From: an uncultured Desulfovibrio sp.
GTDB lineage: Bacteria > Desulfobacterota > Desulfovibrionia > Desulfovibrionales > Desulfovibrionaceae
DNA length: 64,000 bases
Direction: 5' to 3'
NCBI GenBank assembly: GCA_900547595.1
Contig: URHE01000004.1
Span: 1-64,000 of the forward strand
In this document: positions 26,716 to 35,276 of the stretch, one piece after another
Position numbering within the stretch: the stretch's first letter is position 1
Layout: every line of letters begins with the position of its first letter
Position numbers and translations under genes: made by a program
The notes under the pieces: generated by a model
The model's input: the letters and a program-made list of their open reading frames with translations, nothing else
Told to the model about the DNA's origin: nothing
The model's database searches: none

Positions 26716-27037
26716 GGGTTTTCTATTGCCGGAGACAGGCCGGCCCGCAATGGCCGCGTGTTGGCCGGACGGATATGAAGCAATGCGGGGCCGGGTGGGC
26801 TCCTCTGCCGGAAGCGGTATTCCCGGGCGTCTTAGAGCATTTTGTGATTGAAAATATCCATTTTCAATGGCGGCGCCGTCCGCTATTTCACGTCCCGAAC
26901 GCGGTCTGGATGCTGCGTCATCCGTTCGAACGCAGCGAGTTACGGATGACGACAGTAATTTGTTTTACCCAAAAGGACATCAAAGAAACTGCTGTTGCCA
27001 TCCGTAAGCGGCAGAGCCGCCAACGGCTACCGCGTCT
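26716..27037. other. Gene-free stretch with nested palindromes
   Basis: No gene is supported here. Two perfect inverted repeats stand out: ATTGAAAAT-atcc-ATTTTCAAT (26847-26868), preceded by TTAGAGC, and GTCATCCGT / ACGGATGAC (26917-26950), whose loop contains the palindrome CGTTCGAACG. Together with the 37-bp element at 27038 this forms a run of palindromes between tRNA-Arg and the DUF1992 gene. No terminator T-run is seen, and no start codon has a ribosome site. Confidence 0.5.
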
Positions 27038-27074
27038 CCAGAGCGGTTTGGCTACTCTCATTCCCAAACCGCCC
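27038..27074 (+). repeat. 37-bp palindromic intergenic repeat, copy 1
   Basis: It reads CCAGAGC, then GCGGTTTGG (sharing GC with the preceding motif), a 12-base loop and CCAAACCGC. A same-length copy with identical arms and leading AGAGC lies on the minus strand at 55105-55141. It touches the stop codon of the minus-strand DUF1992 gene, so it could also act as that operon's 3' hairpin. Confidence 0.6.
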
Positions 27075-27496
27075 TACGTCTCATGTTCGTTGCGCGCGCC
27101 GGCGCGTGTTTTGCCGCCACCTTCCAGCCGCGCGAGAATCCGGTCATAATAGGGGTCGTGTTCTTCCAGCTGCAGGGAGCGTTCATGCCGCATGCGTGCG
27201 CGGAGTATCAGAAAGCGCAGCCGTTCCATCTGGCGCAGGCGTTCACGCTCGTCATCACAGGTTTCAAGCAGGTCGGCAAGCTTTTGGATATCTTTCCGTT
27301 CTTCAAGCTCCGGCGGAAGGCAATTGGCATTGCGCAGAATGGTATAGGCCATGCGAAGCTCTTCGGGCACATGACTCATGTCGTCCAGCTGCAACGGACG
27401 TCCGGCGCCGGGGAGGTTGTCGAACTCGCCGCGTTCCAAGGCTTCCTGGATGCGTCGTTCGGCAATGGCCCCAAGGATCGATAGTTCTCCACTCAT
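27074..27496 (-). CDS. DUF1992 (DnaJ-homologue) protein
   Basis: A 140-aa cytoplasmic protein with the DUF1992 domain found in bacterial YhdN-type proteins and at the end of eukaryotic DNAJC28. The core is IAERRIQEALERGEFDNLPG followed by GRPLQLDD and PEELRMAYTILRNAN, then a charged helical tail. The molecular role is not known. Its ATG overlaps the mutS stop (ATGA), so it is translationally coupled to mutS. A palindromic repeat abuts its stop. Confidence 0.88.
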   Translation of the reverse strand: MSGELSILGAIAERRIQEALERGEFDNLPGAGRPLQLDDMSHVPEELRMAYTILRNANCLPPELEERKDIQKLADLLETCDDERERLRQMERLRFLILRARMRHERSLQLEEHDPYYDRILARLEGGGKTRAGARNEHET

Positions 27497-30237
27497 GCGT
27501 CACCGGCCGGAGGGACTGTGTTCCCTGTCTGATCCGTTCCCCAGCGGCGCTTCCAGTCCATCAGGAGCTTGAGCGCTTCCAGCGGGCTGAGTTCCTCCGG
27601 TTCCAGGTGTTCCAGAAGCTGGAGCAGGGGATGCGGGGGAACAGCTTCCGGCGCCGCCCGTGGAGGTCGGCCGACGCTCCCGGCGGCTTCCGCCGCAGGC
27701 GCCGGGTTCAGATCCATGCCCGGCAGCGTCAGCGAGGCGGCCACCAGATTCTTGCGTCCGGTTTCCCTGCTGCGCTCCAGGGCGGCCAGAATGGCCCGCG
27801 CGCGATGGACCACCGGTACGGGGACACCCGCGAGCCGCGCCACCTCAACGCCATAGCTCCTGTCTGACGGGCCCGGCACCAGCTTGTGCAGGAACAGAAT
27901 ATCGTTATTATGCTCGCGGATGGCGATATTCATGGTGAAAACACCGGGGATGCGCCCCTCCAGCGCCGTCAGCTCGTGATAGTGGGTGGCGAAAAGCGTC
28001 CGCAGTTCACCGCCGCCACGCGCCGCGAGGTCTTCCACCACCGCCCAGGCCAGGGCCATGCCGTCATAGGTGCTGGTGCCCCGGCCGATTTCGTCAAGGA
28101 TGACGAGGCTGCGTTTCGTCGCCTGGCGCAGAATACGCGCCGTCTCCATCATCTCGACCATGAAGGTGCTCTGCCCGCGAGCCAGGTCATCCGAAGCCCC
28201 CACCCGTGAGAAGAGGCGATCCACAAGGCCGATGACGGCCTTTTCGGCAGGCACCATGGAACCCATTTGCGCAAGAAGGCAAATGAGCGCCACCTGCCGC
28301 AATACGGTGGATTTGCCCGCCATGTTCGGCCCGGTGAGCAGGCAGAGGCGGTGGCTGGCATTCAGGCGCAGGTCATTGGGCACAAAATTCGCGCTCCCGA
28401 CCATGCTCTCGACCACCGGATGCCGCCCCTGCCGGATATCCAGCTCCGAGCCTTCGGTGAGAGTGGGACGGCGCCAGGCATTGCGGCGGCCGACCTCGGC
28501 CAGGCATTGCCAGTAGTCAAGATGCGCGAGCAGATCCGCCATGTGGACAAGACGTGCGCGCTGGTCGGCAATGTGGGCGCGCAAATCCTGAAACATCTGG
28601 TATTCCAGACTTTTGCGCTTGTCAGCAGCGGAGAGCAGTTCCTCTTCAAGTGCCTTGAGTTCTTCGGTGGTAAACCGTTCGGCATTGACGAGCGTTTGGC
28701 GGCGGATGAAATGCGGCGGTGGCGGCCCGGAATATGCCGCGCGCGAAAGCTCGTAAAAGTAACCGAATACCCTGTTGTAACCCAGTTTCAGCCGCGTCAG
28801 GCCGGTTTTGCGCTGTTCTTCCTCCAGCAGGCGCTGGAGCTTTTGTTCGCCATGCTCCACGAGATCGAGCAGGGCGTCCAAATCCGCGTTGAAACCCTCC
28901 CGGAACAGCCCGCCATCCGTGATGACGGCGGGCGGACTGTCGACCAGGGCAGACTGGAGCAGGGCGGCGCAATCCTCAAGATCGTCCCATGCCCTGAGAA
29001 GCTCGTAGAGGGGTTCGGGCAGGGACTCTCCCCTGCTCTGACTTTCCGTGAGATAGCGCCCATCCTCCGGGCGGATCAGCGTTGCCCGCACTGCGGGCAG
29101 GGCGGCGAGGCTTTCGCGCAGGGCGATGAAGTCCCTGGGGGAACTCCGGTTGAGGCAGATGCGCGTGGAAAGGCGCTCCAGATCATAGACCTTGTCCAGC
29201 GCGACGCGGAGCGCGGCCCGCAGTTCGTCGTTGTCGTGCAGGAACGCCACGGCCTCCTGGATGCGGCGGATGGGCGCGGCTTCACGCCAGGGGTGGCGAA
29301 GCATGTCTTCCAGAAAGCGGCCGCCCATGGGCGTCATGGTCATGTCAAGGGTATGCCGTAAGGTTCCCTTGCCCTTGTGGCCATTGAGGCGGACAAAAAT
29401 TTCAAGATTGCGCTCGGTGATCTCATCCACCAGAAGGCGGCGTCCGAGATTGAGTGGCCGGAAGGGCATGAGATGGTCCGGACTGCGCTTCTGGGTCTGA
29501 TCCAGATAGGCAAGCAGGGCGCCGCAGGCGCGCATGAGGGTAGCCTTGCCCTCCAGCCCCAGAGCGGCGGCTTCGCGAACGCCCTGGGCCGCCAGCACCC
29601 GCTCCGTGGCGCGCTTGTTGTCGAAGTGCTGCGCCGGCATGCGGACCAGCCGGATATCCTCCAGAAGGCAACGCGGCGGGACCTCCAGCCCCTCGGGCAC
29701 CAGAAGCTCCCGCGGCGCGAGTTTCTGCGCCCATTGCCAGAGGTCCGCCTCTTTCCTGAATTCCACTCCCGACCACTGCCCGGTGGAAACATCCGCCCAG
29801 GCAAAGGCGCTCCGCCCCAGGCCCGTATCGTGGCAGACGGCGCCAAGGTAATTATGGCTGCCCGCGCCAAGATTGGCATCGTCCAGCACCGTGCCCGGCG
29901 TGAGAACGCAGGTGACCGCGCGTTTGACAATGCCCCTGGCGTCCCTGGGGTCTTCCACCTGATCGCAGATGGCCACGCGGTAACCCCGGTCCACCAGTTG
30001 CGCCATATAGCTCTGCGCGGCATGCCAGGGGACGCCGCACATGGGAATGGCATTCCCGCCTTCCTTGCCCCGGCTGGTCAGGGCAATCTGGAGTTCCCGC
30101 GAGGCTGTGGCGGCATCCTCAAAGAAAAGTTCATAAAAATCTCCCATGCGATACATGAGCAGGGCATCCGGGTACTCGGCCTTGATGCCCAGATACTGCT
30201 CAAGCATGGGGGTCAGTTTTGGCGGAAGTTCAGGCAT
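27493..30237 (-). CDS. mutS: DNA mismatch repair protein MutS
   Basis: A 914-aa mismatch-recognition ATPase. The Phe-X-Glu mismatch wedge is in MGDFYELFFEDA (Phe34, Glu36). Connector and lever domains follow, with the clamp around residues 430-530. The C-terminal ATPase has Walker A TGPNMAGKSTVLRQ near residue 635, Walker B LVILDEIGRGTSTYDG and the FATHYHEL motif. A Pro/Ala-rich linker leads to a C-terminal helix that resembles the tetramerisation tail. ATG 30237 starts the usual PKLTPMLEQYL region but has only a weak ribosome site. A strong hairpin (30297-30333) lies just upstream. Confidence 0.97.
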   Translation of the reverse strand: MPELPPKLTPMLEQYLGIKAEYPDALLMYRMGDFYELFFEDAATASRELQIALTSRGKEGGNAIPMCGVPWHAAQSYMAQLVDRGYRVAICDQVEDPRDARGIVKRAVTCVLTPGTVLDDANLGAGSHNYLGAVCHDTGLGRSAFAWADVSTGQWSGVEFRKEADLWQWAQKLAPRELLVPEGLEVPPRCLLEDIRLVRMPAQHFDNKRATERVLAAQGVREAAALGLEGKATLMRACGALLAYLDQTQKRSPDHLMPFRPLNLGRRLLVDEITERNLEIFVRLNGHKGKGTLRHTLDMTMTPMGGRFLEDMLRHPWREAAPIRRIQEAVAFLHDNDELRAALRVALDKVYDLERLSTRICLNRSSPRDFIALRESLAALPAVRATLIRPEDGRYLTESQSRGESLPEPLYELLRAWDDLEDCAALLQSALVDSPPAVITDGGLFREGFNADLDALLDLVEHGEQKLQRLLEEEQRKTGLTRLKLGYNRVFGYFYELSRAAYSGPPPPHFIRRQTLVNAERFTTEELKALEEELLSAADKRKSLEYQMFQDLRAHIADQRARLVHMADLLAHLDYWQCLAEVGRRNAWRRPTLTEGSELDIRQGRHPVVESMVGSANFVPNDLRLNASHRLCLLTGPNMAGKSTVLRQVALICLLAQMGSMVPAEKAVIGLVDRLFSRVGASDDLARGQSTFMVEMMETARILRQATKRSLVILDEIGRGTSTYDGMALAWAVVEDLAARGGGELRTLFATHYHELTALEGRIPGVFTMNIAIREHNNDILFLHKLVPGPSDRSYGVEVARLAGVPVPVVHRARAILAALERSRETGRKNLVAASLTLPGMDLNPAPAAEAAGSVGRPPRAAPEAVPPHPLLQLLEHLEPEELSPLEALKLLMDWKRRWGTDQTGNTVPPAGDA

Positions 30238-30296
30238 GGCCCAAGCGCTGGCTGATCGGAAAGGAGGTGTTGGATTGCGTGCGGAGAGAGCTTCCC

Positions 30297-30333
30297 GCAT
30301 GGGGGAATGCCGCGAACGGCCATTCCCCCATGC
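30297..30333 (-). terminator. Strong hairpin between lapA-like gene and mutS
   Basis: Perfect 13-base arms (GCATGGGGGAATG / CATTCCCCCATGC) with an 11-base loop, 13 bp after the lapA-like stop and 60 bp before mutS. There is no T-run. It may terminate part of the upstream transcript or protect its 3' end. Confidence 0.5.
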
Positions 30334-30345
30334 AGCCGGAAAAAA

Positions 30346-30789
30346 TCAGGCCCGGGAGTTGGCGGTTTCGCCGGATTCCTTGGGGGCAGCCGGGACGGCG
30401 GCAGGCGACGGCGCAACGGGCGCCGGGGCGGGATCTGCGGTTTTCTTGTGATGGAAGAGCGAGTGCTTCGCGCCGTCACCGCCAGCAATGTCCTTCTTGA
30501 GCCTGGCGAGTTCCTTTTCCAGCGAGGAAATATGCCAGCGGGATTTCACCAGTCTGGCCGAGGTATTGCACCTGTCCCAGAAAAGCAGCGCCAGCGAAAG
30601 GAGCGCCCCCACAAAGAAAGCCGCGATCACCAGGAAATAGAAGGGCAGCGGTATGGACGTCATGGGAGGGATGAAGAAAAGATTCAGCGTCAGCTCAAGT
30701 TGCTGCGAAAGCGCGGTCTGGTTCTGGAAAAAGAACACCAGCGCCAGAAAAATGAGGAGGGCGAGCACAAGGGCCTTGATGTAGCGCAT
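30346..30789 (-). CDS. LapA-domain (DUF1049) membrane protein
   Basis: A 147-aa inner-membrane protein with two membrane helices (IKALVLALLIFLALVFFFQ and YFLVIAAFFVGALLSLALLF) flanking a short periplasmic loop, then a cytoplasmic coiled-coil (SSLEKELARLKKDI) and a Pro/Ala-rich tail. This matches the lipopolysaccharide assembly protein A family; E. coli LapA acts with LapB in LPS control, but no lapB is here. AAGGAG lies six bases before the ATG. It follows the HIT gene by 91 bp. Confidence 0.82.
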   Translation of the reverse strand: MRYIKALVLALLIFLALVFFFQNQTALSQQLELTLNLFFIPPMTSIPLPFYFLVIAAFFVGALLSLALLFWDRCNTSARLVKSRWHISSLEKELARLKKDIAGGDGAKHSLFHHKKTADPAPAPVAPSPAAVPAAPKESGETANSRA

Positions 30790-30880
30790 ACGATTCTCCT
30801 TACAGCAGGAACTGACTCCGGTTTTTCCGGAACGCGGTTCCGCGAAGGGCCTGCGCCCGCGCGGCTCCCGGCCCCATGTT

Positions 30881-31411
30881 TTATTGGGCGGGTTGCCGCG
30901 CAGGGGAGCCATTCCCCGGCGCGCGCGACCCGGAAGCGCGAAAATGCGGCAAGAGTTCGGCATAGGTCCGGCAAAGATGCTCCGGCAGGGTGCGGACCTC
31001 ATCCATAACCGCCATGAAGGAAGAATCGCCATTCCAGCGGGGAACCAGATGAAAATGCAGATGCTCGCGGATGCCGGCGCCCGCGGCCTCGCCCTGGTTC
31101 AGCCCCACATTGAGGCCCTGACAGTTAAAGTGACACTTGAGGATCGTGGTGCAGCGTTGCAGAAGCTCCATGATCTCGCGGGATTCGTCGTTCGTCAGGT
31201 CTTCAAGCGCCATGACATGCCGGTAGGGACACACCATGAGATGCCCGTTATTATACGGGAATTTGTTCATGATGACGAAACTGGCCTTCCCACGATACAG
31301 CACCAGACGTTCGGCGTCTTCTTCCGTTCCTTCCGGCAGGCAGAAAACACATTCGTCGGGCTTGGGGCCAAGAATGTACTCGATACGCCAGGGTGCCCAG
31401 AGCTGTTTCAT
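30881..31411 (-). CDS. HIT-family nucleotide hydrolase/phosphorylase
   Basis: A 176-aa histidine-triad protein. The triad is HLHFHLVP (His117, 119, 121). An N-terminal CVFC pair (Cys21, Cys24) and LNVGLNQGEAAGAGI are typical of the HIT branch that includes AP4A phosphorylase and Fhit-like dinucleoside hydrolases. The substrate is probably a dinucleoside polyphosphate or adenylated compound, but I cannot say which. ATG 31411 lacks a strong ribosome site. It is downstream of the DHH/nucleotidyltransferase gene on the same strand. Confidence 0.9.
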   Translation of the reverse strand: MKQLWAPWRIEYILGPKPDECVFCLPEGTEEDAERLVLYRGKASFVIMNKFPYNNGHLMVCPYRHVMALEDLTNDESREIMELLQRCTTILKCHFNCQGLNVGLNQGEAAGAGIREHLHFHLVPRWNGDSSFMAVMDEVRTLPEHLCRTYAELLPHFRASGSRAPGNGSPARQPAQ

Positions 31412-31496
31412 GATACCACGACTATACACGCTCCCATTGAGCGGGGCAAGCCTTGAAATGGACCCGGCGCGCGCTCAGCCGTTCCGGTGCGGCAAT

Positions 31497-34163
31497 TCAA
31501 GCCTCCGGCGTGCGCGCCAGGGACGCCACCAGCGCGAGCTGCGCCTTGGCGTTGGGGGCCTCGCCGTCCAGCTTGGCGCGCAGGGCACTCGCCAGCAGAC
31601 GTCCGAAGTCCGGTCCCGGCGTGAGCCCGAGCCTGCACAGGTCCTCGCCGGTGATGTCGGCCTTTTCCCGGCGCCATTGGGTGATGTAGCGGGAAAGGGT
31701 CTTTTCAAGACCGGGGTCCTCTTCCGAAGCCATGAGATACAGCAGAAATTCCAGGGAGAGCGGCCGCAAGAGCTCGCAAAGCGTGCTCACGCGGGAGGTG
31801 CCCGCATGGGCTTCCGCCTGCCAGGCGGCCAGCCTGGGACGTGCCGCGCGCATGGTCTCCCGCTGGCGCATGAACTCGTTTTTCCGGCTCTGGGGAAGCC
31901 CGAGGCGGGAATAGTTGCCAGAGGTTTCCGCATAGTTCAAGTGATGATTCAACCCGAGGAAATACAGGAGCCACGGCTGGGCCGTTTCCTCGAAATACAG
32001 CAGCCGGTACCAGGCGAGTACCTCCTTGATCCGCCGCAACAGGGCGCGTTTGACAGGCGAAAGCGCCAGCTGCGGGGAAAGCGCCTGCAGGATGCCGAGT
32101 TCGTTCAGGCGGTTGAGGCAGGCATCCGCATCTTCTTCATCGCATATATGGCGAAATTCGTTGAAGAGTCGCGTTGATGACAGCTTGTCCAGCAGGTGCA
32201 GCGGCAGGATGTTCCTGATGAGTTTTTCCGTGCCGGGACCGATGCGGAACTGGTAGCGTTGTTCAAAGCGCACGGCGCGCAGGCATCGCGTGGGGTCTTC
32301 CACAAAACTCAGTGTATGCAGGACGCGGATGAGGCGGTCCTTGATGTCGCGCCGCCCACCGAAAAAATCCACCAGTTGCCCGAAGGGGTCACAATCCAGC
32401 CGGATGGCAAGCGAGTTGATGCTGAAATCGCGCCGGAACAGGTCCATCTTGATGGACGAAAGCTCCACCGTGGGCAGGGCAGCGGGATACTCGTAGTATT
32501 CCAGCCGGGCAGTGGCGACATCAATGCGGTTCTCCCTGCCGTCGGCATCCTGGAAGATGACCACGGAGGTGAGGAATTTCTGGTGCTCGCGGACGCGCCC
32601 ATCCAGTTGTTCGGCAAGGGCACGCGCCAGGGCGATGCCGTTGCCCTCCACCACCAGATCGATATCCTGATTGGGCACATCCAGCAGGAGATCGCGCACA
32701 AAGCCGCCCACCGCGTACACGGGAAGACCGAGCCGCTTGCCCGTGGCCCCCGCAAGATTGAGCAGGTCGCGGGTCTGCCGGGGCAGGCGGTCATGGATGA
32801 GTTTGCTCACATTCCGCTTTTTCCCGGCTTCCTGGGGCGAGGGGAGGCGCCCGGCCTCACTGGCGAACACATTGATGAGGTCCGTGCGCGTCACCACGCC
32901 GATGACGATCCCTTCATCGACGATGGGCACAAGCCGTTGCCGCGCGCCGACGATGACATCCGTCAGTTCCTTGATGCCGGCCCCGGGGGGGAGCATATGG
33001 ACGCGCCGCTGCATATATTCCCGCACCGGTTCCTCGCCCAGACCGTGGGCGCGTGCCCGTGAGGCGGTCTGCGCGTCCAGGAGCCCCACGCAGACACGCG
33101 TGCCCGGCTTGAAAACCGGCACGGCCTTGAGCCCGAAATGCAGCATAAGTTCATCCGCTTCCCGGAGGCTGGCCCCGGCCTCGATGCCCACCGCGGGCGA
33201 CGACATATATTCACCCGCGTTTTTTTCCGGGTTGGCCTGGTCATACAGGCGACGCAGGATAGTCTCGCGCACTTCGGTGATCATTTTGGAACGGACGGAT
33301 GCGGACGCCGCATATACATGGCCGCCGCCCCCAAGCTCCTTGCAAATATCGCCCACATTGACCGCATCGCTGCGGCTGCGCGCCACCACCTGGATCCTGT
33401 CGCCCATCAGGCCGATGGCGAAAAGGACCGTGAATTTTTCCATTTCCATGAGCCGGTGGGCGAGATAGGCAAAATCCCCCAGATAATGCTCCAGCGAAAC
33501 TTCCGCCAGCACCACGGGAACATTGTTGACCAGATAGGTGCGCGCGGATTCGAGCAGGCTGTTGAGCGCATGGATATGCAGGCTCGTCAGCTCGTGGGCC
33601 GCCATTTCGCTGATCTGGTTGACGTCCATCCCGAGACCGAGGAGCCATGCGGCGGCATGAAAATCCTCTTCGGTGGTGGAGGAATAGGTGAAGGAGCCCG
33701 TGTCGCCATAGATGCCGAGGCCAAGAAGTGTGGCCTCCTCGGGGGACAGGTGTTCGCCGCGTTCCCGCAGGGCAAGGGCGAGGCTGGTGGTCACCGCGCC
33801 GCAGCGGGAAAGGTGGACGATGTCCCCGGGGATGTCATCCGCCGAATCCGGATGATGATCCCAGACCTCGATGCGCAGGCCGGGCCGGTCGAGAAGCGGC
33901 GCCACATGCGGCACCCGGCTGCGCTGGCGCGTATCCACCAGAACCAGACGGTCATATTCCTCCCAATGGATGGCGTCGCTTTCAACCAGATCATGGGCCG
34001 CGGCGTCCAGCGCGGCCACCACCTTTTGCAGGCCGCGCTCCTGTGTGCCCGGAAAGAGCAGGGAACACGGCGCATAGAGACGCCGGGCGGCAAGCATGGC
34101 GGCCAGGGCATCAAAGTCGGCATTGGCATGGCAAGTGATCAGGGTGCGCCCGGAAGTGTTCAT
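31497..34163 (-). CDS. DHH + CBS + tRNA nucleotidyltransferase fusion
   Basis: An 888-aa multidomain protein. Residues 1-310 are a DHH/DHHA1 phosphoesterase (CHANADFDALAAM, VWDHHPDSADD, GGGGHVYAASAS). Residues 315-440 hold two CBS motifs (YMSSPAVGIEAGASLREADE and REYMQRRVHMLPPG). From about 465 on is a class II poly(A) polymerase/CCA-type nucleotidyltransferase: VYAVGGFVRDLLL with the catalytic QDIDLVVEG, RRDFSINSLAIRL and EDPTRCLRAVRFEQRY. This architecture occurs in A-adding tRNA enzymes, where CC-addition is done by a partner. No such partner is visible here, although both tRNAs in the window encode CCA. It sits between xerD and the HIT gene. Confidence 0.93.
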   Translation of the reverse strand: MNTSGRTLITCHANADFDALAAMLAARRLYAPCSLLFPGTQERGLQKVVAALDAAAHDLVESDAIHWEEYDRLVLVDTRQRSRVPHVAPLLDRPGLRIEVWDHHPDSADDIPGDIVHLSRCGAVTTSLALALRERGEHLSPEEATLLGLGIYGDTGSFTYSSTTEEDFHAAAWLLGLGMDVNQISEMAAHELTSLHIHALNSLLESARTYLVNNVPVVLAEVSLEHYLGDFAYLAHRLMEMEKFTVLFAIGLMGDRIQVVARSRSDAVNVGDICKELGGGGHVYAASASVRSKMITEVRETILRRLYDQANPEKNAGEYMSSPAVGIEAGASLREADELMLHFGLKAVPVFKPGTRVCVGLLDAQTASRARAHGLGEEPVREYMQRRVHMLPPGAGIKELTDVIVGARQRLVPIVDEGIVIGVVTRTDLINVFASEAGRLPSPQEAGKKRNVSKLIHDRLPRQTRDLLNLAGATGKRLGLPVYAVGGFVRDLLLDVPNQDIDLVVEGNGIALARALAEQLDGRVREHQKFLTSVVIFQDADGRENRIDVATARLEYYEYPAALPTVELSSIKMDLFRRDFSINSLAIRLDCDPFGQLVDFFGGRRDIKDRLIRVLHTLSFVEDPTRCLRAVRFEQRYQFRIGPGTEKLIRNILPLHLLDKLSSTRLFNEFRHICDEEDADACLNRLNELGILQALSPQLALSPVKRALLRRIKEVLAWYRLLYFEETAQPWLLYFLGLNHHLNYAETSGNYSRLGLPQSRKNEFMRQRETMRAARPRLAAWQAEAHAGTSRVSTLCELLRPLSLEFLLYLMASEEDPGLEKTLSRYITQWRREKADITGEDLCRLGLTPGPDFGRLLASALRAKLDGEAPNAKAQLALVASLARTPEA

Positions 34164-34181
34164 GGAGTGGCTCTCGGCGGG

Positions 34182-35120
34182 TTATGGAGCGCTGCGCGGG
34201 TGGAAGCGGCGGTGGATGCCGCGCAGCCGTTCCGCCTGCACATGGGTGTAGATTTCCGTCGCGCTGATGTCCGCATGCCCGAGAAGGGTCTGGACGGCGC
34301 GCAGGTCCGCTCCGCCCTCCAGCAGGTGCGTGGCGAAGGAATGTCGAAACGTATGCGGGGAAATGGAACGGCGGATGCCCGCCGCCAGCGCCAGCGCCTT
34401 GATGCGTTTCCAGATGAACTGACGGCTCAGGGGCTGCCCCGAACGGTTGACGAACAGGTGGTTCCCCGCGGGATGGAAGAGGGGACGCCAGTTGCGCAGA
34501 TAGTCGCCCACGAGGCGCACGGCAAGGTCATGCAGAGGCACGAGGCGTTCCTTGCCCCCCTTGCCGAAAATCCTGATCAGGCCGCTCTGGAGGTCAATGT
34601 CCGCCACCGTGAGTTCGCAGAGTTCCGAAACGCGCAGGCCCGCCGCGTAGAGCAGTTCGAGCATGCAGCGTTCGCGCCGGCCATTTCTGGTGTCCATATC
34701 CGGCTGCGCAAGCAGGCGCTCCATTTCCTCCCGGCTCAGGACTTCGGGCAAATGCGTCGGCAGGCGGGGATTCTCCACCAATGCGGCGGGGTTGGCCGCC
34801 AGCACGCCTTCCTCCACTCCATAGGCAAAAAAGGCGCGCAACGAGGAAAGACGGCGCGCCAGGGTGCGCCCCGTATTGCGCCGCCCCCGCATCCACGCCA
34901 GATAGCGCAGGAGGTCGCCGCCGGAGGGAAAGGCTGCGGCACCGGCATCAGGTTCCCCGGCCGCTTCCGCCGCAAACAGAAAAAAATTCTCCACATCCCG
35001 CCCGTAGGCTTCCACCGTGCGCGGGGAGAGCCCCCGCTGCGCCAGCAGATGGTCAAGCCATTGCGGGAGCAGGGCGATAAGCCGGGAGCGGCGCCCGGCG
35101 GAAGAGGGATCGGCGGCCAT
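34182..35120 (-). CDS. xerD: Tyrosine recombinase XerD-like
   Basis: A 312-aa site-specific recombinase for resolving chromosome dimers at dif, presumably with a partner and FtsK (also in this window). An N-terminal SAM-like core-binding domain (LAQRGLSPRTVEAYGRDV) precedes the catalytic domain with Arg in AGLRVSELCEL, Lys in FGKGGKERLVPL, HTFRHSFATHLL (His, Arg), LLGHADISATEIYTHV (His, nucleophile Tyr). I place the start at ATG 35120; the open frame upstream overlaps folK and is not meaningful. There is no integrase-type mobile context. XerC identity cannot be excluded. Confidence 0.9.
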   Translation of the reverse strand: MAADPSSAGRRSRLIALLPQWLDHLLAQRGLSPRTVEAYGRDVENFFLFAAEAAGEPDAGAAAFPSGGDLLRYLAWMRGRRNTGRTLARRLSSLRAFFAYGVEEGVLAANPAALVENPRLPTHLPEVLSREEMERLLAQPDMDTRNGRRERCMLELLYAAGLRVSELCELTVADIDLQSGLIRIFGKGGKERLVPLHDLAVRLVGDYLRNWRPLFHPAGNHLFVNRSGQPLSRQFIWKRIKALALAAGIRRSISPHTFRHSFATHLLEGGADLRAVQTLLGHADISATEIYTHVQAERLRGIHRRFHPRSAP

Positions 35121-35187
35121 GGGACATGCTAGCCCTGATGCCGCCCATGGGCAAGAGGATGCCGCGGGCGGCATGGCATGTTTTTCC

Positions 35188-35216
35188 TTGGCGGACAGGT
35201 ATCCGGCGTCTATACT
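35188..35216 (+). promoter_or_regulatory. Sigma70-type promoter of folK
   Basis: TTGGCG (35188-35193), a 17-base spacer and TATACT (35211-35216), 60 bp before folK in the gap divergent from xerD. Confidence 0.5.
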
Positions 35217-35276
35217 GATTGGCAGGCGTTCGGGCGGCGCGCCTGCCGCGCACGATCCACCAGAGGAAATGGCCCC

